Shown here: positions 55,319 to 64,000 of the stretch, piece after piece
Layout of the letters: every line of letters begins with the position of its first letter
How positions within the stretch are numbered: the stretch's first letter is position 1
Assembly (NCBI RefSeq): GCF_014596725.1
Contig: NZ_JACVEG010000005.1
Coordinates: 124,001-188,000, forward strand
Reading direction: 5' to 3'
Origin: Vibrio sp. Y2-5
Lineage (GTDB): Bacteria > Pseudomonadota > Gammaproteobacteria > Enterobacterales > Vibrionaceae
Length of the DNA stretch: 64,000 nt
The notes under the pieces: generated by a model
What the model saw: the letters and a program-made list of their open reading frames with translations, nothing else
Database searches by the model: none
What the model was told of the DNA's origin: nothing
Translations under genes and position numbers: made by a program

Positions 55319-55822
55319 ATGATTATGGAAGTTACAGTTTGGTCAGTTTTATTCTTGATAGGTGTATTTGATGCTCGCGAGCAGCGTATTCCGAATTTTT
55401 GGGTATTAATACTGTTAATTTTGGGGATTGTATCTTCATTCGGTTCGCCCGTTGATATTAGTGAGAGGCTTATCAGTTTTAGTGTGTTGTTTGTCTTTAT
55501 GTTGCTTATTTACATAGTAGGTGGAGTAGCCGCCGGCGATGTTAAATTAGCAGCAGTAATTGGTTATTTAGTGGGGTGGGAGGAACTTATTTTTTTTAGT
55601 TTTGCTTTTGCCTTTAGCTGCGTATTCATTGGTTTTATGTATCAGTTACTTAAACATTTATCTTCTGGAACTAAATACGGCTACTGGGGATATAAAGCTG
55701 TTTTGGTAAGTGTCAGTTTTAGTAGTATGACTCCAATGCAATCCAACGCAACTTATATGCCTCTTGCTCCGGTGATGATTGTGGCATTAGCTATTAACAG
55801 TTATTTTTCTCATTTTTCATAA
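55319..55822 (+). CDS. tadV: prepilin peptidase of the Tad system (TadV/CpaA, A24 family)
   Basis: 167 residues with about five membrane segments. The two catalytic aspartates of A24 peptidases can be seen in GVFDAREQRIPN and GGVAAGDVKL (GxGD-type). Like other TadV proteins it lacks the N-terminal methylase domain of PilD. It should cleave the Flp, TadE and TadF leaders. Two ATG codons (55319 and 55325) are possible starts. Confidence 0.88.
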   Translation: MIMEVTVWSVLFLIGVFDAREQRIPNFWVLILLILGIVSSFGSPVDISERLISFSVLFVFMLLIYIVGGVAAGDVKLAAVIGYLVGWEELIFFSFAFAFSCVFIGFMYQLLKHLSSGTKYGYWGYKAVLVSVSFSSMTPMQSNATYMPLAPVMIVALAINSYFSHFS

Positions 55823-55855
55823 CGGTTAATCTTTTTAGAGACAGGGGAGTCTCAG

Positions 55856-57232
55856 ATGGAATCAGAGGTCAATGAAGTCAACGAAGTTGTAAAGATCAAA
55901 CCAAGCGAAAAAGGAGTTTTGACCCCTCAGGCTACTGCGCCTAAAGTTCCAACCACGTTCGATGAGCTACATATTCCTCAAGCGGTACTTGAGAATTTAC
56001 TGCTTAAACAGTTAGCAGCTTACCCTAAATCTGACATTTTGCAGCTTACTCGCTTGATGGCAATCAGCAGCCATATGATTGAAGAGTTAATTGCAGTATT
56101 GCGTAAAAAATCCTTAGTAGAGGTCTACCAAGCTGAATCTAACACTTATTTAGCCCAGTCATCGGGACATGTTCGTTATGGCTTATCAGAAACAGGGATG
56201 CAGGAGGCGGATAACGCTTTTGCGCGGGATGCCTATTTAGGACCTGCGCCAGTTTCATTACAAGATTATAACGCCATGGTAAAGGCGCAAGATGTGCGTG
56301 CCAAATTAGTCACTCGTCCTGATGTTACTCGTGCAATGAGTGATGTATTTGGTGCTGAGAGGATGATTTCGGTTTTAGGTCCTGCCATTAATTCCGGCCG
56401 TGCGTTGTTACTGTATGGCGATGCGGGTACTGGTAAAACTTATGTAGCGACTCGGTTGCTCAATTCGCTCAACACCTCGGTTTATGTTCCCTACGCGGTT
56501 TATGCCGCAGGAAATATCATCAAAGTTTTATCTCAGCAGCACCATAAGCCAGTGGTGAGTAGAGATTCACCATCGATCAGTCTGACATACAAAGACCAGT
56601 ATGATGGTCGTTGGGTGTTGTGCGAACGGCCTAGTATTCAAGTTGGTGGTGAATTAACTATGGATATGTTGGAAGTCAATCATTCTGAGCACAATCGGGT
56701 GTGGATGGCTCCGCTACAAATGATGGCGAACAACGGAATATTGGTGATCGACGATCTAGGACGTCAGCCTATGCCAGTCGATACTATTTTGAACCGTTGG
56801 ATCGTGCCAATGGAGTATTTTTTTGACCATCTGTCCTTACCAAATGGCCAACAAATCACTATTCCATTCATTCTTACTCTAGCCTTCTCTACTAATCTAG
56901 ATCCTGAAAAAATCAGTGACCCCGCTTTTCTGCGCCGGTTGGGATACAAAATTCAATTTCATCCACTCGAACGTTCTGAATACCACGCTCTGTGGGAAAA
57001 CATGGCGAGTGGTCGATCGTTAACCGTTCAACCAGCATCTTTTGATAGTTTGTATGACTTACATAGGATACACAATGTGGGTTTTTATCCTTGTCTACCG
57101 AAAGACATCATAGGAATCAGTCGAGACATCATAGCATTTGAAGAAGCCGATCCTGTTATTACGCCGGAAATATTGACACGGGCTTGGGAAGTTTACTTCA
57201 CTGCGGATGGTAAAGGAGGAGGCGCTCGATGA
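55856..57232 (+). CDS. Tad-locus AAA+ ATPase of unknown role
   Basis: 458 residues without signal peptide or membrane helix. An N-terminal part (about residues 35-110) has helical, winged-helix-like character (LENLLLKQLAAYPKSDILQLTRLM, then VRYGLSETG). The AAA+ core has Walker A GDAGTGKT at 188-195, Walker B ILVIDD at 295-300, a sensor-1 asparagine in FSTNLDP (Asn347) and an arginine finger candidate in DPAFLRR (360-361). It is not TadA (the secretion motor, at 63283) or TadZ. The ATGA overlap with cpaB shows it belongs to the operon. A regulator, chaperone or second motor-associated ATPase are all possible; I cannot choose. Confidence 0.75.
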   Translation: MESEVNEVNEVVKIKPSEKGVLTPQATAPKVPTTFDELHIPQAVLENLLLKQLAAYPKSDILQLTRLMAISSHMIEELIAVLRKKSLVEVYQAESNTYLAQSSGHVRYGLSETGMQEADNAFARDAYLGPAPVSLQDYNAMVKAQDVRAKLVTRPDVTRAMSDVFGAERMISVLGPAINSGRALLLYGDAGTGKTYVATRLLNSLNTSVYVPYAVYAAGNIIKVLSQQHHKPVVSRDSPSISLTYKDQYDGRWVLCERPSIQVGGELTMDMLEVNHSEHNRVWMAPLQMMANNGILVIDDLGRQPMPVDTILNRWIVPMEYFFDHLSLPNGQQITIPFILTLAFSTNLDPEKISDPAFLRRLGYKIQFHPLERSEYHALWENMASGRSLTVQPASFDSLYDLHRIHNVGFYPCLPKDIIGISRDIIAFEEADPVITPEILTRAWEVYFTADGKGGGAR

Positions 57233-57975
57233 GTCGCAATCAAATAATCCTGTTATTTTTACTTTCAATTATCTTCGGTTTGGGAGCGGTGTTTTTTGCT
57301 AAGCAGTGGATGGACAGGCAATCGCAACCTCAAACAGAGGTAGAAGTCGTTGAGCGAGAACCCATTGTTGTGGCTGCTATTGAAGTGCCCGCCGGAACCA
57401 TTCTCGACGAGCAGCATTTTACCACCAAATTGCTTGAAAAATCGTGGCGTTCGGAGAATCAGTTTACCGATGTAGCGGAGTTAGTTGGCATGGTGGCCGC
57501 AGACAATTTATACCCGGATGAGATCATTATTGCTCAACATGTAAACGCTCCAGGGCAAGGTGCAACGCTTGCCACCTTAATTCCTGAAGATAAACGCGCT
57601 GTCACGATACGAGTCAATGATGTTATAGGCGTCGCCGGATTCCTTCTTCCAGGTAATCGCGTCGATATACTTAACACCGTCAAATATGGGCAAAATTCTG
57701 CATCCACGACCACGGTCTTAAAAGACATTAAAGTGTTAGCTGTAGACCAGACTGCGCGAACCAAAGAAAACAAACCAATTATTGTTCGAGCTGTAACTCT
57801 TGAGTTAACCCCGAAAGAAGCTGAAAAATTGCTCAGTGCGAACACGAGAGGGGCAATACAACTGGCTCTGCGTAATCCTCAAGCCATAGAGCCTAAAGTG
57901 GTTCAACCGTATGTCGCTCCGAGAGTGACAATCATTAAAGGAACGAATTCATCAAGTGTTCGGGTCAGGGAGTGA
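57229..57975 (+). CDS. rcpC: Flp pilus assembly protein CpaB/RcpC
   Basis: 248 residues. An N-terminal membrane anchor (about residues 7-26) is followed by a SAF domain (about residues 45-110, with VVAAIEVPAGTILDEQ) and the RcpC/CpaB domain (RAVTIRVNDVIGVAGFLLPGNRVDIL). Such proteins sit in the periplasm and help the RcpA secretin. It overlaps the ATPase gene by 4 bp, and rcpA starts 8 bp after its stop. Confidence 0.88.
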   Translation: MSRNQIILLFLLSIIFGLGAVFFAKQWMDRQSQPQTEVEVVEREPIVVAAIEVPAGTILDEQHFTTKLLEKSWRSENQFTDVAELVGMVAADNLYPDEIIIAQHVNAPGQGATLATLIPEDKRAVTIRVNDVIGVAGFLLPGNRVDILNTVKYGQNSASTTTVLKDIKVLAVDQTARTKENKPIIVRAVTLELTPKEAEKLLSANTRGAIQLALRNPQAIEPKVVQPYVAPRVTIIKGTNSSSVRVRE

Positions 57976-57983
57976 GGTGAGTG

Positions 57984-59471
57984 ATGAAAAAAATAATAAT
58001 TGCACTGGCACTATGTTTTGGATTGACTCAAACGAGTGTTGCAGCAACTCAAAGTGGTAAAACAGTGAATGTTCCCCATCATAAATCGACCTTTGTCGAA
58101 TTAGCAGGCAAAGCGACACGAGTGTCGTTGGGCGACCCTGATGTTCTCGATATTGTAATGTTGAAGGCGGATGAACTGTTTTTAATCGGCAAAAAACTGG
58201 GCTCAACCAACTTAATGGCTTGGAATAGTAGAGGTGAATTGATTGAGTCAATTAATATTGAAGTTACCCATGATGTTAATAATTTAAAAGCTAAGCTATT
58301 TGAACTTTTGCCAGAGGAAACGATCAATGTGCAAAGCGCTCAAAATCGATTGATACTTAGTGGGCAAGTGAGCTCTTTAGAAAAAATGAACTTAGCGTTG
58401 CGTTTAGCGGAAACTTACGCAGCAGGTCAAGCGGCTGATGATGAAACAGGGTCGAGAAACTCTCAAGCGAGTAGTACAGGTGTTATCAACTTAATGAGTA
58501 TTGGTGGCGCACAACAAGTGATGCTTGAAGTAACCGTTGCTGAAGTTCAACGCAGTTTGGTTCGCCGCTTTGGCACCAATTTCAACTTCTTTCAAAATAA
58601 TGGCAAGTTCTCCATAGGTGGAACAACTACTGGTGGCGGAATTGGCTCTTTCCCTGCTTTACAACCTGGTGGGTCCAACCTTATTGCGCCAATTTTTTCT
58701 TCTTCGGCTGTAGATAGTACCGGTTTGTTGTCTTCGTTTATTGACGGAAATACGTTGTTTACATTGGCATTGGATATCGCAAAAGAAACAGGGGTAGCTA
58801 AAGTGCTTGCGGAGCCAAATTTAACAGCGTTAAGCGGTTCCAACGCTGAATTTTTGGCTGGAGGGGAGTTCCCTATACCAGTGCCAGACCAAGATGGTAT
58901 TACTATCGAATACAAAGAGTATGGTGTGGGCGTGAAATTTACCCCAACAGTGTTGAGCGATAAGAAAATTAATTTAAATTTGGCGGTAGATGTTAGTGAA
59001 ATTGCGACTTCTACAAGCCTGTCATTGAGCGCTTCGGGTACAAACGCTACATATTATATCCCTCCTATTACTCGACGCAGTGCCTCTTCGACAATTGAGT
59101 TAGCTGATGGTCAGACGATTGGCATTGCAGGTCTACTTAGTGAAAATGTCAGAGATTCAGCTTCGAAAGTTCCGGGGTTAGGTGATGTGCCAGTATTAGG
59201 GCAACTATTTGGTAGTAAAGAGTATATTTCTGGGGAAACAGAACTCGTCATACTCGTAACTCCTAGACTGGCGAAACCTATCGATCGTTCTAAAATTAAA
59301 CTACCCACTGATGCTTTCGTTGAGCCTAATGATGTCAAATATTACCTATTGGGTAAGGGGGCATATCTGAAGAAACCAGACGAAATTCATCACGCGAAGT
59401 CAGAAAATTCACAAGCACTCGAGTATTCTGAAAAAGGTGGTAGTGAAGGATCATTTGGGCATGACATGTAA
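57984..59471 (+). CDS. rcpA: Tad secretin RcpA/CpaC
   Basis: 495 residues. A signal peptide (ALCFGLTQTSVAA) is followed by a BON/N0-like pilus domain, then a short secretin core with GGAQQVMLEVTVAEVQR and the C-terminal signature VPGLGDVPVLGQLFGS and ELVILVTPRLA. It forms the outer-membrane channel for the Flp pilus. GTG at 57981 would also open the frame, but the ATG at 57984 is better placed behind GAGG (6 bases). The acidic tail after residue 450 (SEKGGSEGSFGHDM) is specific to this branch. Confidence 0.88.
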   Translation: MKKIIIALALCFGLTQTSVAATQSGKTVNVPHHKSTFVELAGKATRVSLGDPDVLDIVMLKADELFLIGKKLGSTNLMAWNSRGELIESINIEVTHDVNNLKAKLFELLPEETINVQSAQNRLILSGQVSSLEKMNLALRLAETYAAGQAADDETGSRNSQASSTGVINLMSIGGAQQVMLEVTVAEVQRSLVRRFGTNFNFFQNNGKFSIGGTTTGGGIGSFPALQPGGSNLIAPIFSSSAVDSTGLLSSFIDGNTLFTLALDIAKETGVAKVLAEPNLTALSGSNAEFLAGGEFPIPVPDQDGITIEYKEYGVGVKFTPTVLSDKKINLNLAVDVSEIATSTSLSLSASGTNATYYIPPITRRSASSTIELADGQTIGIAGLLSENVRDSASKVPGLGDVPVLGQLFGSKEYISGETELVILVTPRLAKPIDRSKIKLPTDAFVEPNDVKYYLLGKGAYLKKPDEIHHAKSENSQALEYSEKGGSEGSFGHDM

Positions 59472-59483
59472 GGGGATTACAAA

Positions 59484-59738
59484 ATGAAATACTTGTTGCT
59501 AATGATCGCGTCAATGTTGGTACTTACAGGTTGTTCTAACCCTCATCCTATGGGGAGTTATGTGGCTCAAGTAAGGCAGGAACAAATTTATAACCCGAAT
59601 GCAACCTTAGAAAATTTGGCTGTTATACCAACCGGTAATGGTGAAAAAATGGAAGGTATTTATAGTACTTACACAGGTAAGAAAGGTGAGTCTATAGATA
59701 GTGCAAAGAGCCAAGTTTTAGTGGGATTTGCCAAATAA
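59484..59738 (+). CDS. small lipoprotein of the Tad operon
   Basis: 84 residues with signal peptide and lipobox LTGC; Cys17 would be lipidated, and Ser18 follows, so outer-membrane sorting is likely. The mature 68 residues are polar and match no family known to me. The place between the secretin and TadG genes suggests a pilotin- or RcpB-like helper for the secretin, which is inference from position only. Confidence 0.7.
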   Translation: MKYLLLMIASMLVLTGCSNPHPMGSYVAQVRQEQIYNPNATLENLAVIPTGNGEKMEGIYSTYTGKKGESIDSAKSQVLVGFAK

Positions 59739-59750
59739 GTTGAGGCCAAT

Positions 59751-61094
59751 ATGAAAACACACCATCCAGTTCGCGGAATGCGAAAACAGCGAGGTCTGGT
59801 TGCTGTGATTGTGACAATCGCACTGTTTTCTTTTATGGGGATTGCAGCACTAGCGGTTGATATTAACCATGCGCTCATGAACCGTACTAAGTTACAAAAC
59901 AGTGTTGACTCCGCCGCGTTAGCTGCGGCGTTGGTTCTTGATCGCTCTGACTTTACCAACGGCACAGCCGCAAGCGCTCTTGCTATCGCGTCAGGGGCAG
60001 CCAAAGATGCCCTCGCACAAATGGCGACGGCAAATGGAAATACCGAGTTAGATTTTGTTTCCGCTCCGGTTGAGGTCAATATTACCCTAGCAAATCGAGC
60101 GGATTTTACTGGTGGGTATGATCCTGCTGGCGATGATCATTATGTGAGGGTTGCGGTAAGCAACTTAGCTTTAAACAGTTTTGTCATGCAGCTGTTTGGC
60201 CTTGATAAACGGTTGTCAGCCAGCGCCGTTGCGGGCCCAAGTGCAGGCGGCGGTAGCTGTAATCTGGTTCCAATGGCTGTATGTGAAATGGACGCAAGTG
60301 ACACCGCTAACTCAGGTTTTGACTACAACAGTGTTTATGCTCTTAAACTGGCTACGAATACATCTGATATGGGGGCTGGTAACTTTCAACTACTCAATTA
60401 TGACACTGACTATAAGTTATCTGAGCAACTTGCCGGTAGCTTTCAAGGGTGTGCTTCCGTTGGTAATACTGTGAGGTCAAAACCGGGTAATACAATAGGG
60501 CCGGTTGGTGACGGGCTCAATATGCGCTTTGGTGATAAATCGAACCTTGAAGCGGCTGATTTTCCTGCCGATTCAAATACGACTGAAGCTGAGCTAAGTG
60601 ATCTTTATAAACTTGATCATAAGGATGTGAATACGATAACCGATGTATTTGAAAAAATAGCGGAAGCGGAAACGGCATTAGCGACCAATGTTAATCCTAA
60701 AAATAACAAAGAACTTACTGACGCTGAGGTTGCTGAATATGAAGCGGTATTGGCAGATTATCCACTCAATAGCCAAGAAGATCTCACTTTTAATTATGAG
60801 CAATACCAAGCTACAGGAAACGACCGTCGCCGTTTAGCGGTACCTATTATTGATTGCAGTGCCGATGCGTATGGTGACCCATCTCCAACTGGGGCTAGTG
60901 ACTACAATGTGAAATCAGTAGGTTGTTTTTTCTTGTTGCAACGAGCACCGACCAACAATGGGGATAAACAAGAGATCTACGGAGAGTATTTGGAAAAATG
61001 CCCAACGCCGAATGTTCCTTATAACGGTGTCAGCAATAGCTTAGGGACTTATCGTATTGTGCTCTATGACGATCCTTTCAATAAGGAGTCCTGA
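59751..61094 (+). CDS. TadG-like pilus assembly protein
   Basis: 447 residues. The N-terminus is the TadE/G helix (MRKQRGLVAVIVTIALFSFMGIAALAVDINHA) followed by the conserved NRTKLQNSVDSAALAAA. No von Willebrand A domain is visible, which many TadG proteins have. The rest is secreted and holds six cysteines (in GGGSCNL, MAVCEM, FQGCASV, IDCSAD, SVGCFF, EKCPTP), suggesting disulfides in the periplasm. GAGGCCA lies just before the ATG. The TadE gene follows after 1 bp. Confidence 0.8.
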   Translation: MKTHHPVRGMRKQRGLVAVIVTIALFSFMGIAALAVDINHALMNRTKLQNSVDSAALAAALVLDRSDFTNGTAASALAIASGAAKDALAQMATANGNTELDFVSAPVEVNITLANRADFTGGYDPAGDDHYVRVAVSNLALNSFVMQLFGLDKRLSASAVAGPSAGGGSCNLVPMAVCEMDASDTANSGFDYNSVYALKLATNTSDMGAGNFQLLNYDTDYKLSEQLAGSFQGCASVGNTVRSKPGNTIGPVGDGLNMRFGDKSNLEAADFPADSNTTEAELSDLYKLDHKDVNTITDVFEKIAEAETALATNVNPKNNKELTDAEVAEYEAVLADYPLNSQEDLTFNYEQYQATGNDRRRLAVPIIDCSADAYGDPSPTGASDYNVKSVGCFFLLQRAPTNNGDKQEIYGEYLEKCPTPNVPYNGVSNSLGTYRIVLYDDPFNKES

Positions 61095-61095
61095 A

Positions 61096-61536
61096 ATGCG
61101 TAGCTCTGTCGATAAACAATCGGGTATTGCCGCCGTTGAGTTTCTGGTGACGTTACCTGTCTTGCTATTTATCTTTACCGTCGTCATTGAATTTGGAAAC
61201 GCTTTTATTCGTTACAGTACCTTGAACAAATCGGTACAAAATGCAGCGCGTTATGCGGTGGTGGATATATATGGAACAGCAACATCAGGTTCTATTGCTA
61301 ATGACACCGACATAAAGAACATGGTGATGTACGGCAAGAAATCTTTTGATCAAGGGGAAATACCTACGCCGATTCTAGATTCACTGAAATGGGAGAACAT
61401 TTCGGTGACACCTGTAGGTAATTACGTGGTGATCAGTGCGAACTATGACTACCAGTCTATTCTTAATCTGCTGCCTATCGATGCGCTGGATAAATTAACT
61501 ATTCGTTCTTCAGCAGTGATGAGGGTTGCGCCATGA
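61096..61536 (+). CDS. TadE-like pseudopilin
   Basis: 146 residues. The start MRSSVDKQSG|IAAVEFLVTLP has the prepilin cleavage motif with Glu at +5, then one hydrophobic helix and a small globular tail. The frame is open from 61057 but overlaps TadG; the ATG at 61096 has AAGGAG 6-7 bases upstream. It should be processed by the Tad peptidase and help start pilus assembly. The next gene starts in an ATGA overlap. Confidence 0.85.
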   Translation: MRSSVDKQSGIAAVEFLVTLPVLLFIFTVVIEFGNAFIRYSTLNKSVQNAARYAVVDIYGTATSGSIANDTDIKNMVMYGKKSFDQGEIPTPILDSLKWENISVTPVGNYVVISANYDYQSILNLLPIDALDKLTIRSSAVMRVAP

Positions 61537-62024
61537 GGAGATTACGTAATCAGTATGGTATTACCATAGTGGAATTCACACTCGTCGCTTCCACCTTGTT
61601 ATTGCTTGTATTTGCCATTTTGGAGCTGGGCTATTTTACTTTTAACTTACAAGCTCTGAATGACTTAACTCGCAGAGCGGCTCGTATTGCTACCGTTTGT
61701 CAGGTGGATGACGGTGATGTGATAAAAAGTTTGGCATTGTCAGAGTTTGTGCCCAAAGGATTTACTAATGCAAATCTGGCAATTGATTATTTGGATGCAG
61801 ATGGAAAGCCAGTACCTAATATTTTGGCCGATGATGCACCAATTCGCTTTGTTAGAGCGCAAGTGGTTGAGTACAACTACGGCCTGTCGGGAATACTGAA
61901 TTTTCTTGGTGATAATGGTGTTATATCAGTACCTGCGTTTGAAACTGTGCTAGCCGCGGAGTCATTAGGGGTCGGGCGACTTGATCCATCAACAGGTGAC
62001 GGTGTTTATATTGACTGCAAATAA
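61533..62024 (+). CDS. TadF-like pseudopilin
   Basis: 163 residues beginning MRRLRNQYG|ITIVEFTLVAS, again with the Gly cleavage site and Glu at +5, followed by one hydrophobic helix. Two cysteines (near residue 56 and three from the end, IDCK) could pair. It overlaps the TadE gene by 4 bp. Confidence 0.83.
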   Translation: MRRLRNQYGITIVEFTLVASTLLLLVFAILELGYFTFNLQALNDLTRRAARIATVCQVDDGDVIKSLALSEFVPKGFTNANLAIDYLDADGKPVPNILADDAPIRFVRAQVVEYNYGLSGILNFLGDNGVISVPAFETVLAAESLGVGRLDPSTGDGVYIDCK

Positions 62025-62044
62025 AAAAAATCTAGGGAGCCTCT

Positions 62045-63265
62045 ATGGGAGAAGCAGTTAAATTGTCTCGTAGTGACAGCAATAACATTCGCATAAAGAC
62101 CAATTTGTCTATATGGATTTTGTATTCAAGTGATGCATTCAAGCTACATATGATGAATGAGCTGTCTCAGTGTAATAGTCTAAATTTTGAAGCAATATCA
62201 CTTCATGGTGTTGTCGCAGATAGTTTTAAACACTTTACTCCACCCGATCTTATTTTTGTTGAAACTGGTCCGAATTGGGCACAAAAAGTGGTGGAATTGC
62301 AAAACTACGATGGGCCGATGATCGAAGATAGTGAGGTGAGCACCTCATTAATTATATTCGGAGACGAGAGTGATAATGGTGCTTTAAAAATAGCTCTTCG
62401 GTTAGGTGCTACAGATTTTATCTCCGATCAAGCATCAGTTTTGGATTTGATGCCCTTGTTGAAAAATGTAGCTGAAGAAAAAATAGCGGCACGAAAATTA
62501 GGGCAGTTGTTTGTATTTATTAACACTAAAGGTGGTTCTGGTGCGACAACCGTTGCTCTAAATACAGCAGTTGAAGTCGCCATGCAGCATAGAGAGAAAG
62601 TGTTATTACTGGATTTGGATATTCATTTCGGTGTCGTGATGGATTATCTCAATATTAATCCGGCTTATAGCATTAATGATGCTATCGCTAACGCTTCTGA
62701 TTTGGATGAAATTTCACTGCATGCGTTAGTCTCAAAGCATCCATCGGGCTTGCATGTTTTAAGCTTTAAACATGAAAATCATAATGAGAATTTTGATAAA
62801 GCAATGCAAATGGGGAAGCTATTACCAACGCTGTTGGAATTTTATCCTTACGTATTTGTTGACCTTTCCGGTGGTGTTGACCGAATGTTTTCGCCCATTT
62901 TGTCGCGAGCTAGTAAAGCATTTCTAGTCACACAGCAAAATTTAGTCGCTGTTAAAAACATGTCTCGTATTCTAAAAGCGATGACCTTTGAATATGGAAT
63001 TCCGCGCGATCAAATTGAAATCATTGTTAATCGTTATGAAAAACGTCAGCAAATACGACTAAAAGATATTGAACAGACAATTTCAGGAGTTCCAATACAT
63101 GTTATCCCTAATGATTTTAAAGCTGCTATTGAAAGTGCCAACTTAGGTAAGCCATTTGTCGAGTCGAGAAAAGGCAGTTCAATTACAAAATCTGTAGCCG
63201 ACTTATCACAGACATTAGCGCCAGTTAAAGAGAAAAAAGGGTGGCTGAAACGTCTATTTTCCTGA
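62045..63265 (+). CDS. tadZ: TadZ/CpaE-like pilus assembly ATPase
   Basis: 406 residues. The N-terminal part (about residues 20-150) is a degenerate receiver-like domain without an obvious phosphorylation site; the C-terminal part is a MinD/ParA-type ATPase with the deviant Walker A KGGSGATT (about residue 163). TadZ places the Tad machine at a cell pole or focus. The stop is followed after 17 bp by tadA. Confidence 0.87.
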   Translation: MGEAVKLSRSDSNNIRIKTNLSIWILYSSDAFKLHMMNELSQCNSLNFEAISLHGVVADSFKHFTPPDLIFVETGPNWAQKVVELQNYDGPMIEDSEVSTSLIIFGDESDNGALKIALRLGATDFISDQASVLDLMPLLKNVAEEKIAARKLGQLFVFINTKGGSGATTVALNTAVEVAMQHREKVLLLDLDIHFGVVMDYLNINPAYSINDAIANASDLDEISLHALVSKHPSGLHVLSFKHENHNENFDKAMQMGKLLPTLLEFYPYVFVDLSGGVDRMFSPILSRASKAFLVTQQNLVAVKNMSRILKAMTFEYGIPRDQIEIIVNRYEKRQQIRLKDIEQTISGVPIHVIPNDFKAAIESANLGKPFVESRKGSSITKSVADLSQTLAPVKEKKGWLKRLFS

Positions 63266-63282
63266 TGGATTAGGGAGAGAGT

Positions 63283-64000
63283 ATGTTTTTTAAACGTAAG
63301 AATATTAGTTCTGATTTCCAAGAGGAGCTTTTAAAAGAAGAAAGTCCTCCGAAGGCTGACTTACAAGTAAAGCCTAAATCTAGTCCTACATTGGGAAATC
63401 AAGAAAAGGCTGGGGCTCCAAAACAAGATGAAAGCCCACTTCAGCGCAAATTACGGGAAGCTGAAGCTAAAAATAAACAAATAGATGACACTCGAAAGCA
63501 GCTAGAACAAGAGCAAGCGACTAAGCACTATTATCATCGCCGTCTACTTGAAACATTAGATTTGGCACTACTGTCCAGTTTAGAGAAAGACAGGGCTAAA
63601 AAAGATCTTCATGATGCTGTGGTTCAGCTAATGGCGGAAGATCAAAGTCATGCTCTGAGTGCAGAAGGGCGTAAACGTGTCATTAAACAGATTGAAGACG
63701 AAGTCTTTGGATTAGGGCCTTTAGAACCCCTTTTAAATGATTCGACGGTTTCAGATATTTTGGTCAATGGGGCAAAGAGTGTCTATGTCGAACGGCGAGG
63801 TAAACTGGAAAGAACACCTTATACCTTTCTTGATGATCGTCATCTACGTAGCATCATAGATCGGATTGTTAGTCAGGTAGGTCGTCGTATCGATGAATCT
63901 TCGCCAATGGTGGATGCTCGCCTAGCTGATGGATCTCGGGTGAATGCGATTATTCCTCCACTCGCATTAGATGGTCCTTCGGTATCTATTCGTCGCTTCG
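63283..64000 (+). CDS. tadA: TadA/CpaF secretion ATPase, 5' part, continues beyond the window
   Basis: 239 residues are visible, with the frame still open at 64000. A lysine-rich, probably coiled-coil N-terminus (about residues 1-95) leads to the start of the type II/IV secretion ATPase domain: DEVFGLGPLEPLLNDSTVSDILVNG, then DGSRVNAIIPPLALDGPSVSIRRF. The Walker motifs lie past the window end. It should be the motor for Flp pilus extension. GGGAGAGAG lies about 4-9 bases before the ATG. Confidence 0.92.
   Translation, partial: MFFKRKNISSDFQEELLKEESPPKADLQVKPKSSPTLGNQEKAGAPKQDESPLQRKLREAEAKNKQIDDTRKQLEQEQATKHYYHRRLLETLDLALLSSLEKDRAKKDLHDAVVQLMAEDQSHALSAEGRKRVIKQIEDEVFGLGPLEPLLNDSTVSDILVNGAKSVYVERRGKLERTPYTFLDDRHLRSIIDRIVSQVGRRIDESSPMVDARLADGSRVNAIIPPLALDGPSVSIRRF

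Overview
The window looks like part of the main chromosome of a Vibrio species. Three things point there: a complete ChiS-controlled chitin-oligosaccharide locus; an OmpU-type porin beside dacB, tyrS and greA; and a gene order that, as I remember it, follows V. cholerae VC0613 to VC0648 almost gene for gene. I cannot name the species. No plasmid, prophage, insertion sequence or CRISPR array was seen.

Layout. (1) 1-13,300, minus strand: chitin-oligosaccharide catabolism. From promoter outwards: chiS (hybrid sensor kinase), a 0.6-0.8 kb regulatory gap, the periplasmic chitooligosaccharide-binding protein, two permeases, two ATPases, a GH9 glucosaminidase, glucosamine kinase gspK and the start of a GH20 N-acetylhexosaminidase that leaves the window. 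Together they import (GlcNAc)n, trim it in the cytoplasm and phosphorylate the sugar; in V. cholerae the binding protein also holds ChiS inactive. (2) 13,400-28,000: assorted housekeeping and envelope genes (rsmC, a PerM-like permease, a 39-residue Cys-rich membrane protein, hemL, erpA, an RND efflux pair, an M23 murein endopeptidase, tyrS, dacB, ompU). (3) 28,000-45,500: the conserved transcription/translation backbone: greA, yhbY, rlmE-ftsH-folP-glmM-secG, tRNA-Leu(GAG), initiator tRNA-Met, rimP-nusA-infB-rbfA-truB-rpsO-pnp and nlpI. This block is rich in leader hairpins and terminators, several of which sit inside operons and look like attenuators or RNase sites.

(4) 45,500-54,300: a large double-PilZ protein (c-di-GMP), radA, a second EF-G gene with its own strong promoter, a long-chain acyl-CoA synthetase and an AraC-type regulator. 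In V. cholerae the first four lie together elsewhere (about VC2341-VC2344), so the nlpI/PilZ junction marks a difference in gene order. (5) 54,800-64,000, plus strand: a Tad (tight adherence, Flp type IVc pilus) locus: two tandem flp prepilins (the second very short and easily missed), prepilin peptidase, an uncharacterised AAA+ ATPase, CpaB/RcpC, secretin RcpA/CpaC, a small lipoprotein, TadG/TadE/TadF-like pseudopilins, TadZ/CpaE and the 5' part of the TadA motor ATPase. The rest of the locus should lie beyond position 64,000.

The least explained parts are the Tad-associated AAA+ ATPase and lipoprotein, the AraC-type regulator at the edge of that locus, the long leader before flp, and the set of strong hairpins at gene junctions. 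All calls come from reading the sequence and from remembered family knowledge; no database search was possible.
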